A DNA stretch of 24,139 nucleotides from an uncultured Clostridia bacterium (GTDB lineage Bacteria > Bacillota_A > Clostridia > TANB77 > CAG-508). The notes below the pieces were generated by a model. The model saw only the letters and a program-made list of their open reading frames with translations, made no database searches and had not been told where the DNA came from. A program made the position numbers and the translations under genes. Location: assembly GCA_947629855.1 (NCBI GenBank), contig CANRFI010000015.1, positions 1-24,139 of the forward strand, given 5' to 3'. Below are positions 8,454 to 16,531 of the stretch, in pieces. The stretch's first letter is position 1, and every line of letters starts with the position of its first letter.

Positions 8454-8993
8454 TTATTGTTCATCTTCTTCTAAGTTTACATTTGATTCAATTTCTACTG
8501 TTTTTTCTAAATCGTCTTTTTCATTTTCTTGTTTCTCATTTTCGTCTTTTTCTTGGTCTAATTCATCTGTTTCTTGAGAAGATTTATCATTGTTTTTGTC
8601 TTCTAATACTTCTGTTTCTTTTATAGTTTCTTCTTGTTTTGCACCACAGTTTGGACAATATTGTGCATCTTTTTCGATTTCTTTAAAACATTTTTGACAT
8701 TGCTTTTTATCTTTTAATTCTAAACTTTCCTTTAATAATCCATCTATTTCATCACTTAAAACATCTATTTTGGTACATTGTTCTTCTAAGTCTTTTTTTA
8801 TACATATATCTTCTTCTCTTATATGTTTTTCATATACCTTTTTTCCTATTTCTTCATAAATATCACTTATTTGAGATTTAAGTTCTCCAATTTTTAATTT
8901 TATTTTCGTTTCCTTTGCAATTTTTCCAGTTTTATCTGCTGTTACCTTATATGCCTCTGAGGCTTTTTTACCTAATTTATCAAAAAAATCCAT
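8454..8993 (-). CDS. Zinc-ribbon protein with acidic C-terminal tail
   Basis: The 179-residue protein has an amphipathic helical N-terminus (about 1-95), a zinc ribbon with Cys99, Cys102, Cys113 and Cys116 (CQKC...CPNC), and a Glu/Asp/Lys-rich disordered tail from about 120. No membrane segment is seen. The start at 8993 follows AAGGAGAG. Such helical plus zinc-ribbon proteins are common in clostridia and lack a settled function. It lies 43 bases downstream of gpsA. Confidence 0.8.
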   Translation of the reverse strand: MDFFDKLGKKASEAYKVTADKTGKIAKETKIKLKIGELKSQISDIYEEIGKKVYEKHIREEDICIKKDLEEQCTKIDVLSDEIDGLLKESLELKDKKQCQKCFKEIEKDAQYCPNCGAKQEETIKETEVLEDKNNDKSSQETDELDQEKDENEKQENEKDDLEKTVEIESNVNLEEDEQ

Positions 8994-9036
8994 TTTAATC
9001 TCTCCTTTATTTTATTATTTGATTTTTCTACTATAA

Positions 9037-10020
9037 TTATTCACTTTTTTTATCTCTCGTCATTAATTTTATAACTGCTTCTTTTGGAGTTAAATTTTTG
9101 TAAAGAACTTTATAAACTGTTTCAACAATTGGCATATCAATATTATGTATTTGGCATAATTCATATGCAACTTCAATATTATCTATACTTTCAATTACCA
9201 TACCTACTTCTTTTTTTGTTTCTTCTAAAGTTTTTCCTTGACCAATTAATTGTCCTGCTTTTCTATTTCTACTATGCTCGCTAAGACAAGTTACAATTAA
9301 ATCACCTAATCCACTTAAACCATAAAATGTTTCTTTTTCTCCACCTAATGTAACTCCAAGTTTAGTTATTTCTGATAATCCCCTTGTAATCAATGCTGCA
9401 AATGAATTATCTCCTAGGCCAATTCCTGATGCTACTCCTGCACAAAAAGCAATAATGTTTTTTAAAGCTCCTCCAAGTTCTACACCTTTTACATCTCTGG
9501 ATGTATAAATTCTCATTTCATTGCACATAAAAGTGTTTTGAACCATTTTTAAAATGTCTTCATATTTAGATGCGATTACTAAAGCTGTAGGAATTGCAAT
9601 AGATACTTCTTCTGCGTGACTTGGGCCTGATAGGACTCCCACTCTTGCTGTTGGCAACTCTTCTAAAATCACTTCGTCTAATGTTTTTAAACTTTCTTTT
9701 TCAAATCCTTTTGAACATATTATAACTGGTTTATCTTTAACATATTGTTTATATTTTTTAAACGTATCTCTTGTAAATTTAGATGGTGTCACGTGTAAAA
9801 TAAAATCTGCTTTTTCAATTACTTCTTCAAAATTATTTGAACAAATTATATTATCATCAACTTTCAAGCCCGGTAAAAATTTGCATTTTTTTTCTTCATT
9901 TATTAATCTTTTTTCTTCTTCGTCAAATGACCATATTTTTACTTCATTTCCACATCTAGCTAGGTGCGTTGCCAATGCAACACCCCAACTTCCACTTCCT
10001 ATAATTGCTATTTTTTTCAT
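9037..10020 (-). CDS. gpsA: Glycerol-3-phosphate dehydrogenase [NAD(P)+]
   Basis: GpsA reduces dihydroxyacetone phosphate to sn-glycerol 3-phosphate, the backbone precursor of phospholipids, in the cytosol. The 327-residue protein has the Rossmann motif GSGSWG at 8-13, the conserved SGPSHAEEV block near 131-139, the catalytic-lysine motif ELGGALKN with Lys187, and the RNRKAG block near 251-256, all at family-typical positions and length. AAGGAGAT before the ATG at 10020 overlaps the end of the upstream gene. Its product is the acceptor for PlsY two genes upstream, so the cluster supplies the first steps of phospholipid synthesis. Confidence 0.97.
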   Translation of the reverse strand: MKKIAIIGSGSWGVALATHLARCGNEVKIWSFDEEEKRLINEEKKCKFLPGLKVDDNIICSNNFEEVIEKADFILHVTPSKFTRDTFKKYKQYVKDKPVIICSKGFEKESLKTLDEVILEELPTARVGVLSGPSHAEEVSIAIPTALVIASKYEDILKMVQNTFMCNEMRIYTSRDVKGVELGGALKNIIAFCAGVASGIGLGDNSFAALITRGLSEITKLGVTLGGEKETFYGLSGLGDLIVTCLSEHSRNRKAGQLIGQGKTLEETKKEVGMVIESIDNIEVAYELCQIHNIDMPIVETVYKVLYKNLTPKEAVIKLMTRDKKSE

Positions 10021-10022
10021 TT

Positions 10023-10616
10023 TTATCTCCTTCTTTTAATATATGAAACTATCCATATTATAATAACCAGAATCACTATAAAAATCAATATTTTTGCATT
10101 GCCTGTAAATTCTTTATCTGGTTGTTTTACAGTATTTTTATCATAATTATATTCAATTTCACATTTTCCATTTTCAATTTTGAAATTATCTATATGTACA
10201 ATAAAATCTTTTTCCTCATTTTTAATTCTATATTTAATATCTAATTTGTTATAATCTTCTAATATATCAAATTTTAAAATTCCTTCCTCATTTGGCTCTA
10301 ATAAAATCTGTACATATTCTGTATCGTTTTCTTTATATATCTCATCTTGTATATTTTCTGTTTTTTCTATATTAATTCCTGGAATATAATTATTTTTTAA
10401 AGTGCTTGGACCTTCATATTTAATTGCTAAAAGGCTATTTGTAATAGCAAATTGAATATAGCTTTCTGGTAATAATATATATGTGTCAAATTCTTCTTTT
10501 TTTTCATTGCTTACTATACTAAAATTTAATTCCGTTGAACTTAAATCTGCATAAGAAGATACCATTATGGAAATTATCATAATGAATAAAAATAATGTGA
10601 CGATTAATTTTTTCAT
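10023..10616 (-). CDS. Unknown secreted protein with C-terminal membrane anchor
   Basis: The protein has a signal peptide (about 1-24, ending SSYADL), an extracytoplasmic beta-rich region, and a C-terminal membrane segment (about 172-192) followed by RRR. I chose the ATG at 10616 because GGAG is 8 bases upstream; an earlier in-frame ATG at 10634 overlaps the plsY stop and has no such site. It sits between plsY and gpsA, 2 bases before the gpsA start region, so it is cotranscribed with them. No family is recognised. Confidence 0.75.
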   Translation of the reverse strand: MKKLIVTLFLFIMIISIMVSSYADLSSTELNFSIVSNEKKEEFDTYILLPESYIQFAITNSLLAIKYEGPSTLKNNYIPGINIEKTENIQDEIYKENDTEYVQILLEPNEEGILKFDILEDYNKLDIKYRIKNEEKDFIVHIDNFKIENGKCEIEYNYDKNTVKQPDKEFTGNAKILIFIVILVIIIWIVSYIKRRR

Positions 10617-10630
10617 TTGTTTTACTCCTT

Positions 10631-11276
10631 TCATTTTTTACTAAAACTTATTTTGTTTTCTGTTCCATTTAATAGTCTTTTTATATTACTTCTGTGATTA
10701 TATAAAACAATTATTGCTAAAATAATACTATAAATTAAATATGTAGTTCCATTTTTTCCTTCTGTCAAAACTGTGTAACTATCATTTATAAATAATGTTA
10801 ATACTGGAAATAAAACAGCTGCTGTGCAAGATCCGAAGAGATACCATTCTAGTTAAAGCCATTAATATTAATGCAAAGACTAGGCAAATTAATCCTATTT
10901 TCCAATTACTCATTAGCAGAATTCCTAATGACGTTGCAACACCTTTTCCTCCTTTAAATTTAAAAAATATCGGAAATGTATGTCCTATTACAACTGATAT
11001 TCCTGCAATTTGTAATAGTAATTCTTTATTAGAATCCGTAATTATATTTCCTATAATAATTGAAATTACAATTGCTACTACTCCTTTTAAAATGTCACAT
11101 ATTAGTGTTAAGGCTGCCGCTTTTTTTCCTACACTTCGAAGCATATTAGTAGTTCCTGCATTTCCACTTCCTTTTTCTCTTATGTCAAATCCTGCCATTT
11201 TTTTACTTAAGATAACAGAGAAATTAATACTTCCTATTAAATAGCTAATAATTGCTATTACAATGTATAGAACCAT
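10631..11276 (-). CDS. plsY: Acyl-phosphate:glycerol-3-phosphate acyltransferase, one proposed +1 shift
   Basis: PlsY transfers an acyl group from acyl-phosphate to glycerol 3-phosphate at the membrane. Seen: the GSGNAGTTN motif, the FKGGKGVATSLG motif and several membrane segments. The unshifted frame goes wrong after TRMVSL at the CGG at 10833-10835 and loses the last membrane helices. Skipping the C gives Gly148 and continues GSCTAAVLFPVLTLFIND, then a further hydrophobic helix, ending at 10631 with a total of 214 residues, the normal length. The start at 11276 follows AAAGGAGG. The gene sits between der and gpsA as in other clostridia. Confidence 0.92.
10832..10836 (-). other. Proposed +1 frameshift site CTT-C-GGA (plsY)
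   Basis: In-frame CGG at 10833-10835 followed by A. Skipping C restores the conserved SLGS stretch and the missing C-terminal helices. Confidence 0.9.
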
Positions 11277-11296
11277 TTTTATCTGCCTCCTTTGTT

Positions 11297-12624
11297 TTAT
11301 ACATCTTTTTCATTTTTTTCTCTTACAATTATTCTAACTGGTGTTCCTTCTAATCCAAATTCTTTTCTAATTTGATTTACTAAATATCTTTCATAAGAAA
11401 AGTGAAATAAATCTTTATTATTAACAAATATAACAAAAGTTGGTGGCTTAGTTGAACCTTGTGTTGCATAATATATTTTTAGTCTCCTTCCTTTATCTGT
11501 TGGTGGCTCAACAATGGCTATTGCTTCATTAATTACTTGATTTAAAATAGATGTGGATACTCTTAGTGAATTTTGTTTTGCTACATTATTTATTAAATCA
11601 AATATCTTATCTACTCTTTGTCCTGTTTTTGCTGAAATAAATAATATTGGTGCATAAGACAAATATTTTAATTTATCATATACTTCTTTTTTATAATTTT
11701 CTAGCGTTCCTGTTGTTTTTTCTATAGCATCCCATTTATTAACTATAATAATTACACCTTTACCTGCCTCATGTGCTTCACCTGCAATTTTTGTATCTTG
11801 GTCTGTTACTCCTTCTGTTGCATCAATTAATAATAAGCATACATCAGATCTTTCAATTGCAAATAAAGTCCTCATAATGCTAAATTTTTCAATTGATTGT
11901 GTCACTTTACTTTTTCTTCTAATACCTGCTGTATCAATTAATACATATTTTCCTTTTTCATTTTCAAATTCTGTATCAATGCTATCTCTAGTAGTTCCTG
12001 CTATGTTACTTACAATGGTTCTATTTTCTCCTAATATTTTGTTAATTAAAGATGATTTTCCTACATTTGGTTTTCCGAATAACTGCTACTTTTATTGCAT
12101 TTTCATCTTTTTTTTCTTCTAATTCATCAGGAAAATATTCATATATTTTATCTAATACGTCTCCTATGCCTAAAGCATTTGTGCTAGAAATTGGATATGG
12201 TTCTCCCATCCCTAAATTGTAAAATTCATATATTTCTTCTTTGTCTTTTTCAAAATTATCTGCTTTATTACATACTAAAACAATTGGCTTTCTAGATTTT
12301 TTAAGCATTAATGCAATTTCTTTATCTACAGCAGTTACTCCTTGGCGAATATCTGTTAAAAATATAATAACATCCGCCATGTTAATAGCAATGTTAGCTT
12401 GCTTGCGCATTTGTGAGGCAATAATATCATCACTTATTTGTTCAATACCGCCAGTATCAATTAATGTAAAATCTCTTCCACGCCAATTTGTTTCTGCATA
12501 AATTCTATCTCTTGTTACTCCAGGTACATCTTCTACTATAGAAATTCTTTTACCTACTAAATAGTTGAATAACGTAGATTTTCCTACATTTGGCTTTCCG
12601 TATAATTGCTACAATTGGTTTCAT
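11297..12624 (-). CDS. der: Ribosome-assembly GTPase Der (EngA), two proposed +1 shifts
   Basis: Der is an essential double-GTPase needed for 50S ribosome maturation. Read with two skipped bases the gene is a full 441-residue protein: G domain 1 with GKPNVGKST at 9-17, DTGG and NKAD; G domain 2 with GKPNVGKSS from 183, DTAG and NKWD; and the C-terminal KH-like domain ([12 protein letters not shown]). Plain translation breaks at the first glycine of each P-loop, at CGG 12598-12600 and CGG 12075-12077. The start ATG at 12624 gives the canonical MKPIVAII. It has no direct Shine-Dalgarno; see the leader entry. A pseudogene is unlikely, as every other motif is intact and the gene is essential. Confidence 0.95.
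12074..12078 (-). other. Proposed +1 frameshift site ATT-C-GGA (der, P-loop of G domain 2)
   Basis: CGG at 12075-12077. Skipping C turns RKTKCRK into GKPNVGKSS at Gly183. Confidence 0.95.
12597..12601 (-). other. Proposed +1 frameshift site ATA-C-GGA (der, P-loop of G domain 1)
   Basis: CGG at 12598-12600 is the ninth codon. Skipping C turns RKAKCR into GKPNVGKS. Confidence 0.95.
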
Positions 12625-12689
12625 TTTATCAAAATCAACATTACGACAAGCACTACTATTAGCCTGTCTTTTCTCCTTTCTTATTTTAT
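12625..12689 (-). promoter_or_regulatory. der leader: hairpin between Shine-Dalgarno and an overlapping mini-ORF
   Basis: A strong GAAAGGAG (12673-12680) lies 48 bases before the der ATG, too far for direct use. A seven-pair stem (GACAGGC with GCTTGTC, one G-U pair, ten-base loop) follows it. If folded, the stem brings GGAG to about 7 bases from an ATG at 12641 that opens the mini-ORF MLILIK, whose TGA overlaps the der ATG as ATGA. This would couple der translation to the mini-ORF. Confidence 0.4.
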
Positions 12690-12695
12690 GGTTAT

Positions 12696-12724
12696 AGTAT
12701 ATCATATGGAATTTTAAAAAACAA
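12696..12724 (-). promoter_or_regulatory. Sigma-A promoter of der
   Basis: TTGTTT (12719-12724), 17-base spacer, TATACT (12696-12701) on the minus strand. Transcription would start near 12689, giving a leader of about 65 bases. Confidence 0.7.
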
Positions 12725-12750
12725 CTAATTTAAATTGGAAAATTATAAAA

Positions 12751-12772
12751 GAGCAAAGTTTTTTCTTTGCCC
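12751..12772 (-). terminator. Intrinsic terminator of pyk
   Basis: GGGCAAAG and CTTTGCTC pair around an A6 loop, followed by TTTTATAATTTT, starting 16 bases after the pyk stop. Confidence 0.85.
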
Positions 12773-12788
12773 CTTTTTTATTAATTTT

Positions 12789-14225
12789 CTAAATTTTTGC
12801 AATACCACCGATAAGTTGACTTTCTTCTGCTGATGATAGCCATTTTGCTCCTCCTGAAACAACTACCATATCTCCACTTTCTAGTATTTGCTTATCTTTT
12901 GCTCTTCTTATTCCTTCTTCAACCATTTTATCTATATTGGTTTTAGTTTCTACATAAATTGGTGTTACATTCCAAGCTATTGCCAATTGATTGTATGTTC
13001 TTCTGTTATCTGTAATAGCTATTACTGGGCATTGCACACCTAATCCTGAAAATCTTCTTGCTGAATCTCCAGTATTAGTATAGCAAACGATTGCATCTGC
13101 ATTTAAGTTCATTGCCATAACAGCTGTTGAATAAGCCATTTTATTTTCTAGATTATCAATATTTCTGTCTTCGTTCATAGTAAATCTTTTCCAATAATCA
13201 ATATCTTCTTCTACTCTTTTTGCAATTTTTACCATTGTTTTAACACATTCAACTGGATATTTACCCATTGCACATTCTCCAGATAACATTATTGCACTTG
13301 TTCTATCATAAATAGCATTTGCAACATCACTTGCTTCTGCTCTTGTTGGTAATGGATTATATGTCATACTTTCTAACATTTGAGTTGCTGTTATAGCTGG
13401 TTTGTTTGCTCTATTAGATAATTTAATAAATTTCTTTTGCATAATTGGTGGTTCTGTATAATCTGTTTCTGTTGCCATATCTCCACGAGCAATCATTTGA
13501 ACATCTGCGTATTCCACAATTTCTTTCATATTTTCTAGACCTTCAACATTTTCTACTTTTGTAATAATTTTAATATCTTTTCCACAATTTTCATCTAGTA
13601 CTTTTCTTACTTGATCAATATCATCTTTGTTTCTAGTAAATGACATGGCAACATAATCATAATCATGCTTACAAGCTGTTTTTAAATCTTCTATATCTTT
13701 TTCTTTTAAAGCTGGTAATCTAACTGCAGTACCTGGTAAATTCATAGTTTTTCTACTTCCTAATCCGTTTCCGTGAACAACTGTACAAACTATATCTTTA
13801 TCTATAATTTCATCTACTTTTAGTTCTATTGCACCATCATCTATTAATATTTTAGCTCCTGGTTTTACGTCTTTATATAATTCTTTATAGCTTACAGATA
13901 CTTTATCTTTATCACCTTCTATATCTTCATTTACAAGTGTGAATTTTTGTCCATCTTCTAATTGGATTTTTTCATTTTTACCAGTAACTAACATACCTGT
14001 TCTAATTTCTGGTCCTTGCATATCTAATATTAATGCAATTGGTAAATCCATTTCCTTTCTTAACCTTAAAACTTCTTCAGTTTTTTCGGCTTGTTCTTCC
14101 CAACTACCGTGTGAATAATTAATTCTACATACATTTAATCCTGCTTCAAATAATTCTTTTAATTTGTGTTCGCTAGCTGGTCCTATTGTTCCAACAATCT
14201 TTGTCTTTCTTAAATTTTTTTTCAT
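12789..14225 (-). CDS. pyk: Pyruvate kinase
   Basis: Pyk makes pyruvate and ATP from phosphoenolpyruvate and ADP, the last step of glycolysis. The 478-residue protein shows the N-terminal RKTKIVGTIGPAS, the NYSHG block, the active-site ITKVENVEG, ARGDM, and the ATQMLESM block, then the allosteric C domain. It lacks the extra PEP-utiliser domain found in some Bacillus enzymes. I chose ATG 14225 (GAGAGGAGAATAAAT upstream) rather than an upstream in-frame ATG at 14282, which would fall inside the promoter. It is monocistronic, with its own promoter and terminator. Confidence 0.97.
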   Translation of the reverse strand: MKKNLRKTKIVGTIGPASEHKLKELFEAGLNVCRINYSHGSWEEQAEKTEEVLRLRKEMDLPIALILDMQGPEIRTGMLVTGKNEKIQLEDGQKFTLVNEDIEGDKDKVSVSYKELYKDVKPGAKILIDDGAIELKVDEIIDKDIVCTVVHGNGLGSRKTMNLPGTAVRLPALKEKDIEDLKTACKHDYDYVAMSFTRNKDDIDQVRKVLDENCGKDIKIITKVENVEGLENMKEIVEYADVQMIARGDMATETDYTEPPIMQKKFIKLSNRANKPAITATQMLESMTYNPLPTRAEASDVANAIYDRTSAIMLSGECAMGKYPVECVKTMVKIAKRVEEDIDYWKRFTMNEDRNIDNLENKMAYSTAVMAMNLNADAIVCYTNTGDSARRFSGLGVQCPVIAITDNRRTYNQLAIAWNVTPIYVETKTNIDKMVEEGIRRAKDKQILESGDMVVVSGGAKWLSSAEESQLIGGIAKI

Positions 14226-14259
14226 ATTTATTCTCCTCTCTTTTTTAAGACCGAAGTTG

Positions 14260-14289
14260 ATTATAACATAATTTATCTGCAAAGTTCAA
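14260..14289 (-). promoter_or_regulatory. Sigma-A promoter of pyk
   Basis: TTGAAC (14284-14289) and TATAAT (14260-14265) with an 18-base spacer and a TGn extension before the -10. Confidence 0.75.
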
Positions 14290-14312
14290 CATTTTTTGAT
14301 AATTTTTTTATT

Positions 14313-15035
14313 TTATTCTAATTCAATTATTGCGTGCAATATTTTTTCATCTTCACTTACAATAGCTACTTTATGTTTGTTATTTTCAAAACTATATTTA
14401 CACTTAACAATTTCTCCCAGTTTTATTTCTTTTTTGTACATAATTCTTATTTTATCAAAAGGTCTTTTTTCATACACGTTTTCTGGCATAGCTTCATAAG
14501 CTAAATCTAGATAATATAAATTGTGCATATGCCCAATAATATCAATATCTTTCCTTTTTGTTTCATAAATTATACTATTTTCATAATTTTGAGGGAGAGT
14601 TAACTTTTCTAGTTCATCTTCAAAAACTTTTTTTTCAGTTTCTGATTCATATTTATTTGCCATTTCTTCTTCTACTTTTTCTATTTTTCCTGTTTTATTA
14701 TTTATTAATAGCCATTTAGAAGTAGCAATTGCACATAAATTATTTTGATTATCATAAATTTCAAAATCTCTATAGGCATAATATTTTATGATTTTTCTTG
14801 ACCAAGTGTGTATTTTTAAAGTTTGTCCATATTCTGGTCTTTTTATTACTTCTAATTTCCAATCTAACAAAATCCAACTAACAGATGTTTTTTCAGAAGT
14901 ATTAATACCATATCCAACACTATCTGAATGATATGCTGCTATATTTTCTAAGTATTCTAATATTGCTTTATTACTTACTTTATTTCCTTTCCAAACATCT
15001 TTTAATCCAATTTTAAAATTTTCTTCGTATATCAT
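14313..15035 (-). CDS. Acyl-ACP thioesterase (FatA/FatB family)
   Basis: This enzyme would release fatty acids from acyl carrier protein. The 240-residue protein has the double hot-dog layout: an N-terminal half with a SWILLDWKLEV strand region, and a C-terminal half beginning at the family block DIDIIGHMHNLYYLDLAYEA, which carries the Asp, His and Asn of the active-site region. Length fits bacterial members. AAGGGA precedes the ATG at 15035. It lies downstream of pgi behind a hairpin and upstream of pyk. The chain-length preference cannot be told from sequence. Confidence 0.9.
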   Translation of the reverse strand: MIYEENFKIGLKDVWKGNKVSNKAILEYLENIAAYHSDSVGYGINTSEKTSVSWILLDWKLEVIKRPEYGQTLKIHTWSRKIIKYYAYRDFEIYDNQNNLCAIATSKWLLINNKTGKIEKVEEEMANKYESETEKKVFEDELEKLTLPQNYENSIIYETKRKDIDIIGHMHNLYYLDLAYEAMPENVYEKRPFDKIRIMYKKEIKLGEIVKCKYSFENNKHKVAIVSEDEKILHAIIELE

Positions 15036-15063
15036 ATTTAGTATTCCCTTCTTTTAACATTTT

Positions 15064-15099
15064 ATAAAGTTGCCAAAATATATATATGGCAACTTTTAT
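15064..15099 (-). terminator. Hairpin terminator or attenuator after pgi
   Basis: AAAGTTGCCA and TGGCAACTTT pair with a TA-rich loop, directly after the pgi stop at 15104. The following T tract is weak, so some transcripts may continue into the thioesterase gene. Confidence 0.65.
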
Positions 15100-15103
15100 A
15101 TTT

Positions 15104-16412
15104 TTAATAGCCTGGTTTTTTTAGTAATTTAAACATATTTTTCTTATACTCTTCTACTCCTGGTTGATTAAATGGATTTACTTCTAATAACATTCCTGAA
15201 ACTGCACATGCTTTTTCAAAGAAATAAATTAGTTCTCCTAAATTCTTTTCATCTAATTTGTTCATTCTTAATAATATATTAGGAACTCCTCCTGTAAGAT
15301 GTGCTTTTATAGTTCCTTGCATTGCCTTTTTATTTACATAGTCTAATCCTTTTCCTGCTAAATAGTTTAAACCATCTAAATTATCATCATCTGAATTGAT
15401 TTTAATATCACTATTTGGATTTTCAATTGCAATAACTGTTTCAAATAAATTTCTTCTACCATCTTGTATATATTGTCCCATAGAATGCAAATCTGTTGTA
15501 AAATCAACTCCTGCTGGGAAAATTCCTTTTTTATCTTTACCTTCGCTCTCTCCAAATAGTTGCTTCCACCATTCTGTAAAATAATGCATTTTAGGCTCAT
15601 AATTTACTAATATTTCTATTTTTTTACGTGCTCCATATAAGATATTTCTTGCTACTGCATATTGGTAACATTCATTATATTTTAGATTTGGATCTGCAAA
15701 TCTTTCTTGTCCAATTCTTGCTCCTTCCATTAATTGTTGAATGTCAATACCAGCAACTGCAATTGGAAGTAGTCCTACAGCAGTTAAAACTGAATATCTT
15801 CCTCCAATATTATCTGGTACTACAAATGTCTCATACCCTTCATTTTCTGCTAATGTTTTTAATGCTCCTTTTTCTTTATCTGTTGTAGCATAAATTCTGC
15901 TTCTTGCTTCATCTATTCCATATTTATTTTCTAATATTTCTCTAAAGATCCTAAAACTAATTGCAGGTTCTGTAGTTGTTCCTGATTTTGATATTACATT
16001 AATTGAAAAATCTTTATTTCCTATATATTCTATTAATTCGTTTATATAATTTGGACTTAAATTATTTCCTACATATAAAACTTGTGGATGTTTTCTTTGT
16101 TCATCTGGAAGCATATTATAAAATGAGCTTGTTAAAGATTCTATTACTGCTCTTGCTCCTAAATAAGAACCACCGAATTCCTATTACAATTAAAATGTCT
16201 GATTCTTTGCTTATTTTTTTTGCTGCCTTTTTTATTCTATTAAATTCTTTTTTATCATAATTAGTTGGAAGTTCAAGCCAACCCACAAAATCATCTTTTT
16301 GATTTGCCCTTTTATGCAAATTGGTATGTATTTCTTCTATTTTCTTTTTGTATTTCAAAATACTTTCCTGTGGTATTTTACTATTTGTTAAACTTAATTT
16401 TATTTCTGACAT
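15104..16412 (-). CDS. pgi: Glucose-6-phosphate isomerase, one proposed +1 shift
   Basis: Pgi interconverts glucose 6-phosphate and fructose 6-phosphate. Read with one skipped base the protein is 435 residues, close to the Bacillus enzyme length: [20 protein letters not shown] near 72-91, [12 protein letters not shown], the [16 protein letters not shown] block, and the signature [12 protein letters not shown] at the end. Plain translation breaks at CGG 16173-16175, between GI and GGSYLGAR, and would leave a 98-residue N-terminal fragment and a headless C-terminal piece. The start at 16412 follows AGAGGTAAGA. The next base here is T, so the restored codon is GGT (Gly80). Confidence 0.95.
16172..16176 (-). 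other. Proposed +1 frameshift site ATT-C-GGT (pgi)
   Basis: In-frame CGG at 16173-16175 followed by T. Skipping C restores the invariant [11 protein letters not shown] block. Confidence 0.95.
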
Positions 16413-16448
16413 ATTCTTACCTCTTTTCTTTTGGTTTTTTTCAAATTT

Positions 16449-16477
16449 ATTATATATAAATATGTCAAAAATTTCAA
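16449..16477 (-). promoter_or_regulatory. Sigma-A promoter of pgi
   Basis: TTGAAA (16472-16477), 17-base spacer, TATAAT (16449-16454) on the minus strand. Confidence 0.75.
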
Positions 16478-16499
16478 GATTTATCTTATATTTTCAAAA

Positions 16500-16531
16500 A
16501 AATAAAGTAAATTTAAAAATTTACTTTATTT
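16500..16531 (-). terminator. Hairpin terminator after the shorter BY-kinase gene
   Basis: A 15-base perfect inverted repeat (AAATAAAGTAAATTT and its complement, 2-base loop) abuts the stop codon at 16532 and runs into a T tract on the minus strand. Confidence 0.75.

Noticed and set aside
11297..12624. Der as two or three separate genes
   Set aside because: The pieces lack P-loop halves and ribosome binding sites; joined by the +1 shifts they make a standard 441-residue Der.
14226..14282. Upstream ATG at 14282 as pyk start
   Set aside because: It would lie within the -10/-35 region; ATG 14225 has the ribosome binding site and gives the family N-terminus.
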